Assembly (NCBI GenBank): GCA_965216885.1
Contig: OZ244209.1
Span: 4,712,001 to 4,776,000, forward strand
DNA length: 64,000 nt
From: CAYNJG01 sp965216885
GTDB taxonomy: Bacteria; Planctomycetota; Planctomycetia; Pirellulales; Pirellulaceae
Direction: 5' to 3'
Of this stretch, positions 16,938-26,088 are shown piece after piece. The number at the start of each line of letters is the position of its first letter. Positions within the stretch are counted from its first letter, which is position 1. The notes under the pieces were generated by a model, which saw nothing but the letters and a program-made list of their open reading frames with translations, ran no database searches and was not told the DNA's origin. The translations under genes were made by a program, and so were the position numbers.

Positions 16938-18002
16938 TCAGGCCGCCTGGCGAGACATCGACATCAGAAATCGCTCCAATGCCCAGCGTGCGCGGGTGGG
17001 TGCCGAGTGGCTGCCCTTCATCGACAGATCCAGCTTGAGCAACTGCTCGTATAAAGCGGCGGCTCGATGACGACCAAGCTGTCGCAACTGCTTTTCCGAT
17101 CTTTGCAGTGCTCCCTTGGGCCATTTCTTGAAGCCTGCCTGTTCGAGCGCCATCGGTAGCGAAATTTTTCGCCCCCCATGTTCCGCTTCGATGATCAGAT
17201 TCGCGGCGTCCGCAAAACGCCGCAACGACCACAGCAAAGCTCCAGCAATGGCCTGCGGTGCCTCGCCCGCCTGAAGCAATCGCTCGAGCTGCAATAGTGC
17301 TTCGGCTGCGTTCCCATCGAGCGCCGCATCCAGCAACTCCCAGGTGGTTTTGGTTCGCCAGCCACCGACGACCTTTCGCACCAGTTCGACGGTAACTTCC
17401 GCATCCGGCTCACAGAACAACGCCAGCTTGGCGAGCCCCTGATCCAACAGCCCCATCTCCGGTCCAACCAGTTGCAACAACTCCTCGTCGGCACCGCGTT
17501 TGAGCTCGACGTTGTGGGTCGACTTGCCCCATGATCGCAGCCAGTCGCAGAGCTTCGTCTCGTCAACGTAACTGGCTTTACCGCGTTTCGTCTGCGGTGC
17601 CCGGCACTCGACGATTTGCCCCGTCTCGGCCAACGTTTTGTAGAGACGCGTGTTCGTCGCCAGCGCATTGAGTTCCAGTACAAGGCACCCGGACGACGCC
17701 GGCTGAGCGACGTAGGCTTCCAGTTGCGACCGGTAATTTTTGACGAAGTCGTCCGCGTTCAGCACGAAGACCAATCGTGGCCCACCGCCAAACAGGGAAA
17801 GCGTTGACAGTTCGTCGTTGACGTCCCGCCATTCGGCTTTCTGGGTGAACTCATTGGCCTCGCCATCGGCCGACACCGTGTCGCGAATCTTCGTCCGCGA
17901 CAATCGTTTGAGAAAACCGTCGTCACCAACGAGTGCGCAAACACCCGCGATCGCGGGCTGGTCTTCCTTGAGCAGATCGAATGCATGCAGTACATGTTCC
18001 AT
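16938..18002 (-). CDS. holA: DNA polymerase III delta subunit
   Basis: HolA is the clamp-loader subunit that opens the beta clamp. The 354-residue product (ATG 18002; an alternative start lies at 18038) begins MEHVLHAFDLL and shows family landmarks: ALVGDDGFLKR, ELSTLSLFGGGPRLVFV, the central lid domain around LVGPEMGLLDQGLAKLALF, and a C-terminal helical collar ending ALERFLMSMS. It carries the degenerate, non-hydrolysing nucleotide fold of delta subunits, with no Walker A. It stands between two secreted-protein genes with short gaps and has no replication neighbours. Confidence 0.85.
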   Translation of the reverse strand: MEHVLHAFDLLKEDQPAIAGVCALVGDDGFLKRLSRTKIRDTVSADGEANEFTQKAEWRDVNDELSTLSLFGGGPRLVFVLNADDFVKNYRSQLEAYVAQPASSGCLVLELNALATNTRLYKTLAETGQIVECRAPQTKRGKASYVDETKLCDWLRSWGKSTHNVELKRGADEELLQLVGPEMGLLDQGLAKLALFCEPDAEVTVELVRKVVGGWRTKTTWELLDAALDGNAAEALLQLERLLQAGEAPQAIAGALLWSLRRFADAANLIIEAEHGGRKISLPMALEQAGFKKWPKGALQRSEKQLRQLGRHRAAALYEQLLKLDLSMKGSHSAPTRARWALERFLMSMSRQAA

Positions 18003-18064
18003 GATCTGGATTGTACGACTGCAACGACCGTTCGCCAATCGGCAGAAACGCTCCGCCCCAATAG

Positions 18065-20311
18065 TTAGCGGTACGTGTAGGGGCGATTGGTCGTGCGACG
18101 CAGCGGCTGAACATCCGTAATCCGACCGCCCGGGTTCCGCCCATCCCCTGCGGCTGACGTATCAAAGACGTCGGAGGTTACATTGCCCGCGAGGTCACTG
18201 ACGGCTAACTGAAGATGAACTCCCTGCGGCGTTCTGGGATCAATCCGCCACCGATAGCTGCCCGAGTTCCTCAGATTGGAGGCAATGGGAATCCACGGAC
18301 CGGCTGGCGATTCCGCATAACTGAGCGAAATGGGTTGCTCGGCAAGCAAGGCGTCCTCGGCGATCCACTCGATGGTCATCTCGCCGCTGCTGCGTCCTCC
18401 GTCAAAGCGAGCCGACGTAATTCGGCCGGTCGGTTTCGTCCAGTCCACACCAACCCACATGTCCGCTTCATCGCCGCGAACAGGCGTCGCCGGTGCGGGA
18501 CGATTGTAGTCCTGAATGGCCAACCGGAATCCGTACAGTCCCTCGCCACGCAGGCGCACTTCGAAGGGTGACTGGTTATCAGCATCTGCGCCGTACAACT
18601 CCCAGTTTTCGCCGTCGTCTCGAGTGAACCACAATTCGACGCGTTGTGGCCCGCGACTACCAACGCCGTAGGTCTCGTAATCAAGCGTCAGGTTGGGCGA
18701 CGAAATGATTCGCGGCCGACGGGGTGCTCGACGAGCGACGCCCGGCTGCCCTGCCCTGTTCTGAGCGACAGGACCGAATACGTCGCTGCTCGCGGGCTGC
18801 TGCTGATCAGAACCAGCAACAGATGGACTATCATAAGTCGGACTTGGGAAGTTTGGCGTCGCAGCCGAACGATCAAATGCCGACGACGTGTTGCGGCTGG
18901 CGGTCGCTCGGGTTGCGGTGTTCGCGTTCAGCGGCGGATTCGCGCGACTACCCGTGTTGCGATTTTGAGCGAAGCTGCGGGTGTCGAAGCGACTTTGATC
19001 GAACCGCCGCTGTGCATCGGTGCCGAAACCGGTTTGGTTATTGATCTCGCGAACAGAGGCTGCTCCGTGCGTGTCTTGCGAATGCTGGACGCCTCCAATC
19101 AGGGAGTTGATTCCACTGCGAAAGTCTGCCCACGAGCGAACGCCCCCGCTGGCAGGCTCTCTGGACTGGGTGCGATTTGCATCGCTGCGGCTTGCATTGG
19201 TGGGATTCACATTCCCGCGATTCCCAACCCCCGAGCGATTCATTGCAAAACGATTGTCTGAGCGGTTATCTGCGCGACTAGCTGTCCGACTGTCAGTACG
19301 ATTGGCGTCGCGATTGAGGCCCGCGGAAGCACGGTGAAATTGCGAGTTCGTGCGTGCGTTACTACTGGCTTGAGCTGGCGTGTTCACACCAGTCTGAAGT
19401 GGACCGCGGTTGTCACGCCGGGGATCTCGAGGATTCTGCGCGAATCGGTTCGGTGTGTCTTGCGTGAATTGCCCTTGCGGCCCCTGTCCCAGCCGGTCCT
19501 GTGAGCCAAGGTCAAACCGACCCTGCGGACTCTGTGTATAGCCGCCGCGGAAGTCCTGTGCGTAGCGCTCATTCGTTGGCGGCTGATTTGTCGGTCGCTG
19601 ATTTGTCGGTCGCTGGTTAGTCGCTCGCGTCTGCGGCGGATTCCCCCGGCTGGCCACGTTCTCGATGGCGACCCTTTTTTGCACAACCGTCACGTTTCCC
19701 GCGCGGTCAAGAATCTCGGCGCGAATCCGGGCTTCGTTGGCTCGAGTACGAATCCACCATTCGGATTGGTCCTGCCATTCCGTCCGGAGGTCATCGGGAA
19801 CGCGTTGAGCCGCCAGCACATCCTGCCATTGACCGTTGTCGTCCTGGTACTGCATGCGGAATGAATTCGCTGCCAGGTTGCTGTCGCTGGCGGTCCAGCT
19901 GGCAGTTGCCTTACCCGTCGAGTCAATGAAGACTCGCAAGTCCAAGCGTGGCTGTCGCGTGTCGACGATGACTTTCAATTCCGGCTGCAGGCGCTGCTGT
20001 GACATCGCATCATCGCGACCGGTGATCGTGCGGACGGCGAACCAGTATTCCCCATCTTCGCGGGCGCGAAACTGAAATCCCCGCGCATCGGAACGCTGGC
20101 GTTCATACAGTGTCCACTGCCGGCCATGATCTGAAGACACATGGAGGTGCACTTCCGACGTCTCTCCGGCGGCGTCCGACAGATGAAAGGGAATCGCGAA
20201 GTCCGGCTGCCGCGTGAGCCGAGTGGGCACGCGAGCCTGACCGCTGGCAATGCCGGCGAAGAACGGAGCCGAAATCAGGCACAGCGAAGCAATTGTACGA
20301 TTCACATCCAT
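18065..20311 (-). CDS. Large secreted protein with two beta-sandwich regions and a disordered Asn/Arg/Gln/Ser linker
   Basis: ATG 20311 gives a signal peptide (MDVNRTIASLCLISAPFFAG) and a 748-residue product. The N-terminal 210 residues and the C-terminal 230 residues have similar Ig-like patterns (HVSSDHGRQWTLYERQ and WFTRDDGENWELYGAD), so the ends look like repeats of one fold. Between them lie about 300 residues of low complexity, rich in Asn, Arg, Gln, Ser and Thr, including TNQRPTNQRPTNQ around 19.6 kb. There are almost no cysteines. The function is unknown; a cell-surface or matrix role is plausible. The frame is open further upstream to 20491, but that stretch lacks protein character. 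Confidence 0.7.
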   Translation of the reverse strand: MDVNRTIASLCLISAPFFAGIASGQARVPTRLTRQPDFAIPFHLSDAAGETSEVHLHVSSDHGRQWTLYERQRSDARGFQFRAREDGEYWFAVRTITGRDDAMSQQRLQPELKVIVDTRQPRLDLRVFIDSTGKATASWTASDSNLAANSFRMQYQDDNGQWQDVLAAQRVPDDLRTEWQDQSEWWIRTRANEARIRAEILDRAGNVTVVQKRVAIENVASRGNPPQTRATNQRPTNQRPTNQPPTNERYAQDFRGGYTQSPQGRFDLGSQDRLGQGPQGQFTQDTPNRFAQNPRDPRRDNRGPLQTGVNTPAQASSNARTNSQFHRASAGLNRDANRTDSRTASRADNRSDNRFAMNRSGVGNRGNVNPTNASRSDANRTQSREPASGGVRSWADFRSGINSLIGGVQHSQDTHGAASVREINNQTGFGTDAQRRFDQSRFDTRSFAQNRNTGSRANPPLNANTATRATASRNTSSAFDRSAATPNFPSPTYDSPSVAGSDQQQPASSDVFGPVAQNRAGQPGVARRAPRRPRIISSPNLTLDYETYGVGSRGPQRVELWFTRDDGENWELYGADADNQSPFEVRLRGEGLYGFRLAIQDYNRPAPATPVRGDEADMWVGVDWTKPTGRITSARFDGGRSSGEMTIEWIAEDALLAEQPISLSYAESPAGPWIPIASNLRNSGSYRWRIDPRTPQGVHLQLAVSDLAGNVTSDVFDTSAAGDGRNPGGRITDVQPLRRTTNRPYTYR

Positions 20312-20447
20312 GACAGCATGCTCGGAGCGAGTAGATAGATTCACACTCGGTATCGGCATAACCCGGTAAACGGCTTGAGGCGGGCTATCATGGCGACACC
20401 CGGAACTACTCGCCCCGAACGACTCGCATGCAGCTAGCCGTTCTGCC

Positions 20448-21404
20448 TCAGTACGCCAGCTCGTCGAGTGCTTCGATGTACTCGTTGCCACCGTCGATCG
20501 TGGACATCGCCTGAAGATCGTCCGCCGCGATCGTATCCGGGAAACGAATCACGCTTTGGTCGGCCATCAGCACGTTCACGCCCTGCTGGTGTTCGCTTCC
20601 AGGTGACGCGGGATTGCTGCTATTCAGTCCCGCTCGCAAAGCCGCCACGGGAATATCCTTGGGCTCCATCCAGTTCACCGCCGAGCCAGCGGCTTCAATA
20701 ATGACCATCGTTTCGGACGCATTGTCGGTCAGCAAAGGCCCATCCGAGCCACGCCGCTTGACCGGTGTATCGCGATTGATAAGCGTCCGCGGACCGACAA
20801 CGGCCAGATAGCTGGTCTCGCCCTGAATCGCTTTCCCATCGGATGGACATCGAAACACCGTCGGCATATCGCGAACGAGTACCATGTTCTTCTTGCTATC
20901 CCACGGCTCCTCCATGTCGTACATATCCGCGACACGTTTTCCCTCGGGACCGAGGTACGGCAGGATTAGCACACGCCAGCTATGCTTTGCCTTGCCGTTG
21001 TCGCCGTACTGCACCGCCGGCGGATACTCGCCGTTTTCCTGGTAGTAATCCTCCAGAGCAGCGGCGATCACCAACATGTTCTGTTCGCACGCCGAGCACT
21101 TGGCCGCGTCGCGGGCGGCGCGAAATGCCGGCTCGACAAGTGACCAGACGACGATCCCCAGCACGCCGGCACAAATCAGCCCGCCGACAACCATGCCCGC
21201 CTGAATCCAGATTGGTTTCGATTCCGGGGTCGCGGCAGTCGTCGTCGCCGTTGTGATGGACTCCAGCGTCGGCACGGTGACCGGATTGCTGCAGCTAACA
21301 CAGGGCCCCGTTTGACCACCGAACTTGGCATCGACTTCCGTATAGTGCGAGCAGTGGGGACACGTGAACGGTATCTTGCGGCGGGAAGATTCAGCATTCG
21401 ACAT
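20448..21404 (-). CDS. DUF1559-type protein with N-terminal zinc ribbon
   Basis: ATG 21404 follows a near-perfect GGAGGTGATC Shine-Dalgarno sequence. The 318-residue product opens with a CPHC...CVSC zinc ribbon (about residues 14-41), then has one membrane helix (about 68-90). The rest is a pseudopilin-like planctomycete domain: AARDAAKCSACEQNMLVIAAALEDYY, WRVLILPYLG, FRCPSDGKAIQGETSYLAVVG, and a C-terminal VNVLMADQSVIRF. The last motif matches the GG..VLFADGSV ending of the DUF1559 family, which is massively expanded in planctomycetes. Proteins of this family are thought to be type II secretion-related pseudopilins or surface proteins; the exact role is unknown. Confidence 0.8.
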   Translation of the reverse strand: MSNAESSRRKIPFTCPHCSHYTEVDAKFGGQTGPCVSCSNPVTVPTLESITTATTTAATPESKPIWIQAGMVVGGLICAGVLGIVVWSLVEPAFRAARDAAKCSACEQNMLVIAAALEDYYQENGEYPPAVQYGDNGKAKHSWRVLILPYLGPEGKRVADMYDMEEPWDSKKNMVLVRDMPTVFRCPSDGKAIQGETSYLAVVGPRTLINRDTPVKRRGSDGPLLTDNASETMVIIEAAGSAVNWMEPKDIPVAALRAGLNSSNPASPGSEHQQGVNVLMADQSVIRFPDTIAADDLQAMSTIDGGNEYIEALDELAY

Positions 21405-21505
21405 GATCACCTCCGAACAAATCTGGCGTACGGAAGTATCTTACTCATCGGGCTCGCCAAAGACGAGACATACTGTCTGAAGTCAGCCTCTCGCCAGCCA
21501 CCAAC

Positions 21506-22138
21506 TCACTTCGCAACCGCGACAAATTGCCTGGCAAGCTCGGTGATTTTGGCCATGTCACCATTGGCGACCGCCTCTTTCGAGACCAGCGAGCTTCCCG
21601 CCCCGAGTGCGACAGCACCAGCATCCAAAAAAGGTCGAGCCGTTTCGAGATTAACGCCGCCGGTCGGCATCAACCGTACTTGCGGCAAAGGACCACGAAT
21701 GGCCTTGAAGTAGGCGGGCCCGCCAACGTCCGCCGGGAAGACCTTGACGATGTCAGCCCCGGCTTCCCATGCGGTAAGAATCTCCGTCGGCGTAAACGCA
21801 CCCGGCATGACGGCCTTGTCGTAACGCTTACAGAGTCGAATGAGATCGAGGTTCAGTGTCGGAGACACGATGAATTCTGCCCCGGCCAGAATTGCTGCCC
21901 GACAGGTTTCCGGATCGAGCACCGTGCCGGCGCCCAGTGTGATGCGATCGCCCAACTCATCGCGAACCGTGCGGATCAGATCGAGCGCGTCGGGAACGGT
22001 AAAGGTGATCTCAAGAACATCGACTCCGCCATCAGCCAGCGCCCGGCAGATATCCACGACCTTTTCCGAGGACGGGGCCCGCACCACAGCAACGATGCGG
22101 GTCTTCAGAACTTGAGCAACAGTCTCTGCGGCACTCAT
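21506..22138 (-). CDS. eda: KDPG/KHG aldolase
   Basis: The 210-residue class I aldolase splits 2-keto-3-deoxy-6-phosphogluconate into pyruvate and glyceraldehyde 3-phosphate in the Entner-Doudoroff and uronate pathways. The catalytic residues are visible: Glu43 in DVLEITFTV and the Schiff-base Lys132 in ADIVKVFPAD. The phosphate-binding PTGGVNLET segment is also present. The length equals that of the family. There are no other Entner-Doudoroff genes nearby, but the function fits a degrader of uronic-acid-containing or sulfated glycans, as suggested by the sulfatases around it. Confidence 0.95.
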   Translation of the reverse strand: MSAAETVAQVLKTRIVAVVRAPSSEKVVDICRALADGGVDVLEITFTVPDALDLIRTVRDELGDRITLGAGTVLDPETCRAAILAGAEFIVSPTLNLDLIRLCKRYDKAVMPGAFTPTEILTAWEAGADIVKVFPADVGGPAYFKAIRGPLPQVRLMPTGGVNLETARPFLDAGAVALGAGSSLVSKEAVANGDMAKITELARQFVAVAK

Positions 22139-22233
22139 GAGATGGCTCGCTGGATGGCAAGTTCGCCGGGACTTTGCGACAAGACAGGCTCGTGGCGGCC
22201 TGCGGGGCCGGCATCACGCAGCGCTGCCCTGAA

Positions 22234-22506
22234 CTACTTGGCCGCTTTGGCGGTCTTGATCGCCAATTGCAAGCGCGACTTGTAACGAGCACTGGTGTTC
22301 GGATGAAAAATCCGCTTGGCACCCGCCTGGTCCAGTTTCTTGGCGGCCACTTTGTATTCGGCTTCCGCTTTTTCGATTTCGCCAGCAGAGGCGGCTTCGC
22401 GGACCTTCTTGATTTGAGTACGTACGGCCGACTTGATCGAGCGGTTACGTAGTCGAAGGGATTCGTTTTGACGGAGGCGTTTTTTGGCGCTTTCGGTATT
22501 CGGCAT
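22234..22506 (-). CDS. rpsT: 30S ribosomal protein S20
   Basis: The 90-residue basic protein starts MPNTESAKKRLRQNESLRLRN and ends in the typical HPNTSARYKSRL helix of S20, which binds 16S rRNA in the 30S body. No Shine-Dalgarno sequence is evident just before ATG 22506; the preceding bases are TTCGTTTTAAA. A strong stem-loop lies 20 to 53 bases upstream and is listed separately. The TPR gene on the same strand ends 57 bases upstream. Confidence 0.95.
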   Translation of the reverse strand: MPNTESAKKRLRQNESLRLRNRSIKSAVRTQIKKVREAASAGEIEKAEAEYKVAAKKLDQAGAKRIFHPNTSARYKSRLQLAIKTAKAAK

Positions 22507-22526
22507 TTTAAAACGAACAGGCTCGG

Positions 22527-22559
22527 GGCAAATGGCTACTGGTAATCCAATAGTTTGCC
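22527..22559 (-). promoter_or_regulatory. Stem-loop between the TPR gene and rpsT
   Basis: GGCAAA (22527-22532) pairs with TTTGCC (22554-22559), and inside it CTACTGG pairs with CCAATAG (one mismatch) around the 4-base loop TAAT. On the transcribed minus strand the structure sits just after the TPR stop and just before rpsT. It may be a terminator for the first gene or a leader element for S20 autoregulation; no long T-run follows immediately. Confidence 0.35.
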
Positions 22560-22563
22560 GGAT

Positions 22564-24069
22564 TTAACCAAGCTTGTCTAGCCGGGCGGCGGCGTCCCGA
22601 AATGCCGGATCCAGCTCCACCAGTTCCTCCAGCCACGCTTTGGCCTGGGCGACGTTTTTCAGGGCCTGAGCGAGAATTGCCCCGCGATACAGCGACATTT
22701 TCTGCCGATCGCCGTCCAGCTCGGTGCTCTGCTGGATCGCCAATTCGTAGCACTTCATGGCCTTGGAGTACTGTTTGAGTTTTTGCCAACATTCGCCCAT
22801 TTCCAGACTTGCGGCCACCTCGCAGCTCTCGTCCTTACGGGCTTCGTCGTACGCTTTCACCGCTTCCAGGTAATTCCCAGCTCGCCGCAGACGCACGCCG
22901 AGGTCATACCGCAATCGCAGGCGATCGGGATACCGCTGGCAGCGTTTCTGATAAATCTCCAGTTCCAGCCGGTTCAGATCGCTTCGCAGTTTCTTGACCA
23001 GTTCCTCGGCTTCTTCCGTCCTGGCACTCGCGGAACGCTGTTCGGCAATTGCCACTTTGGCTCGGGATGACTTGATCTGAGCGTCCTCGTGAGCCGTCTC
23101 CAGCTTCAGGGATGGCCCAATGACCGTGATAGCTTCCGCCAAAACGCGTTCCGCATCCGAGTAGCGACGTTCCGAGCCGTGAACTTCGGCCAGTTGCAGA
23201 TAGCTGGAAACCTCCGAAGGATCATCGCGAATCGCCTTTTCCAGCCGCTGGCGTTCGTTCAGTTTGATCTTCGGACTGTCCTCGGCGACGGCTTCTTCCT
23301 CTTCTTCAGCCTTGACCGGCTGGTCGGCAGAATCGTCTTCGGATCGCCGTCGTTTCCCGTCAGGTTCCTTGGCATCCGGGTCGACCGGAGCTGTCATGGG
23401 CATCGGCGACATCGGGCGATCTCCATCCGCCCCAATCGCTTCCACACTGGCCGGAATTCCCATGGTCTTGGCCAACGTCAATTCGGACATCATCTTTTCC
23501 GCTTCGTCGGACTTGGTTTTCTCCGCGATGCGATTCCAGCAGACAATTGCCATGTCGAATTGCCCGACACGCGCCAGCGACTGGGCGCAGTGACGATTGA
23601 CTTCAATGTCCTTGGGTTTGGCGTCGAGCGCGTTCTTCAGATAGCGGAGTTCAACTTCGTTGTAGCGATTGAACGCGCACGCCCGCGCCATCTCACGGAG
23701 GGCCTGTACATCCCAGGGATTGTTCTTGAGCAGCTCCAATCCCTCGCGGAAAATGTCGTTCCAGTCCTCGTCCGCGACGGCTTCCTTGAACGCCTTGCGA
23801 CCACCGAAGCTGAAGCGGCTGCCCTTCTTGTTGTTTTTGTACTTCTTCTGAAGATTCGTCAGCAGCGCCTCGACGTAGACCAGGTTCCCCGGATCATTCG
23901 CGACCGCCTGCGCATAGAGGTCATGCGCGTAGTCAAAATCCGGTTTGTCCTTGCCGGCCAATTCGTTGGCTCGATCAAAGCACTGTTGCAATCTTTTACG
24001 CTTCGCAGGCGACATAATGTCGACAGGAGCTTCGTCAGCCGAATCGTTGGTGGCAGGTTCGTTCGCCAT
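22564..24069 (-). CDS. Tetratricopeptide-repeat protein
   Basis: The 501-residue protein has N-terminal TPR-like helices (DFDYAHDLYAQAVANDPGNLVYVEAL and repeats after it to about residue 200). A charged, acidic, low-complexity hinge follows around residues 215-275, and then a second TPR block. The C-terminal segment (AKMCYELAIQQ-like repeats and KAWLEELVELDPAF) looks like the last TPR. There is no signal peptide, so it probably acts in the cytoplasm as a scaffold. GGRKAFKEAVADEDWND around residue 90 resembles a motif I have seen in other planctomycete TPR proteins, but I cannot name a function. Confidence 0.75.
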   Translation of the reverse strand: MANEPATNDSADEAPVDIMSPAKRKRLQQCFDRANELAGKDKPDFDYAHDLYAQAVANDPGNLVYVEALLTNLQKKYKNNKKGSRFSFGGRKAFKEAVADEDWNDIFREGLELLKNNPWDVQALREMARACAFNRYNEVELRYLKNALDAKPKDIEVNRHCAQSLARVGQFDMAIVCWNRIAEKTKSDEAEKMMSELTLAKTMGIPASVEAIGADGDRPMSPMPMTAPVDPDAKEPDGKRRRSEDDSADQPVKAEEEEEAVAEDSPKIKLNERQRLEKAIRDDPSEVSSYLQLAEVHGSERRYSDAERVLAEAITVIGPSLKLETAHEDAQIKSSRAKVAIAEQRSASARTEEAEELVKKLRSDLNRLELEIYQKRCQRYPDRLRLRYDLGVRLRRAGNYLEAVKAYDEARKDESCEVAASLEMGECWQKLKQYSKAMKCYELAIQQSTELDGDRQKMSLYRGAILAQALKNVAQAKAWLEELVELDPAFRDAAARLDKLG

Positions 24070-24269
24070 AGATGATTTAATGCCGGGAATTATTCAGTAT
24101 CAATCAGGCGGTTTCCTTGCCAGAAAACGCCTACCTACCAGTTTACCCATCGACGGAACATTTGCGGTCACAGTAAACTGCGGAACTGCGTTCGATGTAA
24201 GTAAATCTTGTCCTTCGTATGCGTACATACGGGATTTACGGCATACAGAATCGGGAAGGTTGAAGTTCA

Positions 24270-25787
24270 TTGCAAGGTGGAATTGTCTATTTCGTGGGCG
24301 CAGGTCCCGGGCACCCCGGACTAATCACACTGCGGGGGGTCGAGTGCCTCCGCAAGGCCGATGTCGTGCTGTATGACTACCTCGCCAACGCCCGCACGCT
24401 GTGCCATGCAAAGCCGGAAGCGGAACTCATCTGCCTCGGACGCCACCGTCGCTCGGATGTGTGGTCGCAGGAGTCGGTGAATGCCGAAATGGTCCGCCGG
24501 GCCGGTCAGGGCGAAATCGTCGTCCGGCTGAAGGGCGGCGACCCAATGGTTTTCGGACGTGCCACCGAAGAAATCACGACGCTCAATGACGCCGGAATCC
24601 CCTTTGAAATCGTTCCCGGAGTGACCACCGCCAGCGCCGCGAGTGCCTACAGCGGCATTCCCATAACCGACCGCCGTTTCGCGTCCGCTCTGGCCCTGGT
24701 GACCGGGCACGAACAGCTGGGCAAGCCGGACTCGGCGCTGGACTATGAATCGCTGGCCAACTTCCCCGGGACGCTGGTCGTCTACATGGGTGTACGTACC
24801 GCCGGACAGTGGACTCGCGATTTGATGGCGGCCGGGAAGCCCGCCGACACTCCCGTACTGATGATTCGTCGCTGTAGTTGGCCGGACCAGCAGAAAATCT
24901 TTTGCACATTGGGAGAAGTCGCCGATCAGCTGACGCCCTACCAGAAGTTTCCTCCACCGGTGGTCGTCGTCATCGGCGAGGTCGCGCGGGAGAAGCCGAA
25001 GTTCGACTGGTTCTGCAACCTTCCGCTGCTTGGCAAGTCCGTCGTCGTCACGCGCCCTGCCCACCAGAGCGGCGGCATGGTGAGTCGACTGAGCGAACTG
25101 GGCGCAAACGCAATTATTCACCCGGCGATCGCGATCCGGGATCCGGATGACTGGCAGCCCGTCGATGATGCGATTGGGCGGCTCGCCGACTTCGACTACC
25201 TGGTGTTCTCCAGCGCCAACGGCGTGCACTATTTCATGCGCCGACTGCTGGCCCAGGGCAAGGACGCTCGCGCGATCGGACAGGCAAAGCTGGCCGTGAT
25301 TGGACCAAGGACCGCGGACGCCCTCAAACAATACAGCCTGAACGCCGACCTGTTGCCGACCTCCTACCGTGCCGAAGCACTCGCCAGTGCACTGACCGAC
25401 GGCCAGCGAGACGTGAACGGCAAACGGTTCCTGCTACTCCGCGCCAGCCGCGGCCGAGAAGTTCTGGCCGAACAGATTGGTGCCGCAGGCGGCGTCGTCG
25501 AGCAAATCGTCGTCTATCGCAGCGACGACGTGGTCGCTGCCAATGCTGAATTGGAAGAGCACTGGGAGGATTCCACCGTCGACTGGATTACGGTCACCAG
25601 TTCGGCGATTGCTCGATCTGTCGTCAAACTCTGGGGCGATCGGCTGGCGGGTGTGAAACTGGCCAGCATCAGTCCCGTCACTTCCCAGACGCTCCGCGAG
25701 CTCGGTCACGAACCAGCGGCCGAAGCGGTGGAATACACGACCGACGGCGTGATCGACGCGATTCTCGATAACGAATCTGGCAATTAG
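24270..25787 (+). CDS. cobA-hemD: Uroporphyrinogen-III C-methyltransferase / uroporphyrinogen-III synthase fusion
   Basis: The 505-residue product joins two tetrapyrrole enzymes. Residues 1-245 are the SAM-dependent methyltransferase: VYFVGAGPGHPGLITLRG, VVRLKGGDPMVFGRATEE, then PGVTTASAASAYSGIPITDR. They make precorrin-2 for sirohaem or cobalamin. Residues 255-505 are HemD, which closes and inverts ring D of hydroxymethylbilane: VVVTRPAHQSGGMVSRLSELG, VFSSANGVHYFMRRL, ending WITVTSSAIARSVVKLWG. The start is TTG 24270, with GGAAGG about 11 bases before it. The fusion is common in bacteria. It is transcribed away from the TPR gene across a 200-base divergent region. Confidence 0.9.
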   Translation: MQGGIVYFVGAGPGHPGLITLRGVECLRKADVVLYDYLANARTLCHAKPEAELICLGRHRRSDVWSQESVNAEMVRRAGQGEIVVRLKGGDPMVFGRATEEITTLNDAGIPFEIVPGVTTASAASAYSGIPITDRRFASALALVTGHEQLGKPDSALDYESLANFPGTLVVYMGVRTAGQWTRDLMAAGKPADTPVLMIRRCSWPDQQKIFCTLGEVADQLTPYQKFPPPVVVVIGEVAREKPKFDWFCNLPLLGKSVVVTRPAHQSGGMVSRLSELGANAIIHPAIAIRDPDDWQPVDDAIGRLADFDYLVFSSANGVHYFMRRLLAQGKDARAIGQAKLAVIGPRTADALKQYSLNADLLPTSYRAEALASALTDGQRDVNGKRFLLLRASRGREVLAEQIGAAGGVVEQIVVYRSDDVVAANAELEEHWEDSTVDWITVTSSAIARSVVKLWGDRLAGVKLASISPVTSQTLRELGHEPAAEAVEYTTDGVIDAILDNESGN

Positions 25788-26088
25788 CCATCGCTTCAAC
25801 CGTTGTATCCGTCAAGCTTTGACATTCGCGGTCCCTGTGCGATCAGCACATCCGTCATAGCTTCGCAGTAAGGGGCCAGAACGCGATTCCGGCTGTAACG
25901 ATTCGCCGGTTTTGCCTGGAAATGCAGCTTCTGGCGCGTCGATACGTTCTTCGGAGTGTAAGGGGAATTCCTTTTCGGCCGCTTGTGCGCCGTTCACGGA
26001 ATATCCGCTTCGTTCGCCCACTGGATGGCTCCCAAGGCTAGGGAGATTCCGCATCGAGGGCGTTGCGAAACCGCAAGGAAATCGAACG
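25788..26088. other. Intergenic leader of the porin gene
   Basis: About 300 bases lie between the hemD stop and the porin start at 26089. They must hold the porin promoter and leader. An antisense open frame crosses this stretch but has no protein character. I do not see a convincing -35/-10 pair or terminator. Confidence 0.35.

Noticed and set aside
23089..24075. 328-codon plus-strand frame
   Set aside because: Antisense to the TPR gene; Phe/Arg/Gln-rich without a recognisable fold.
24321..25331. 336-codon minus-strand frame
   Set aside because: Shadow of the cobA-hemD gene, which has complete family motifs.
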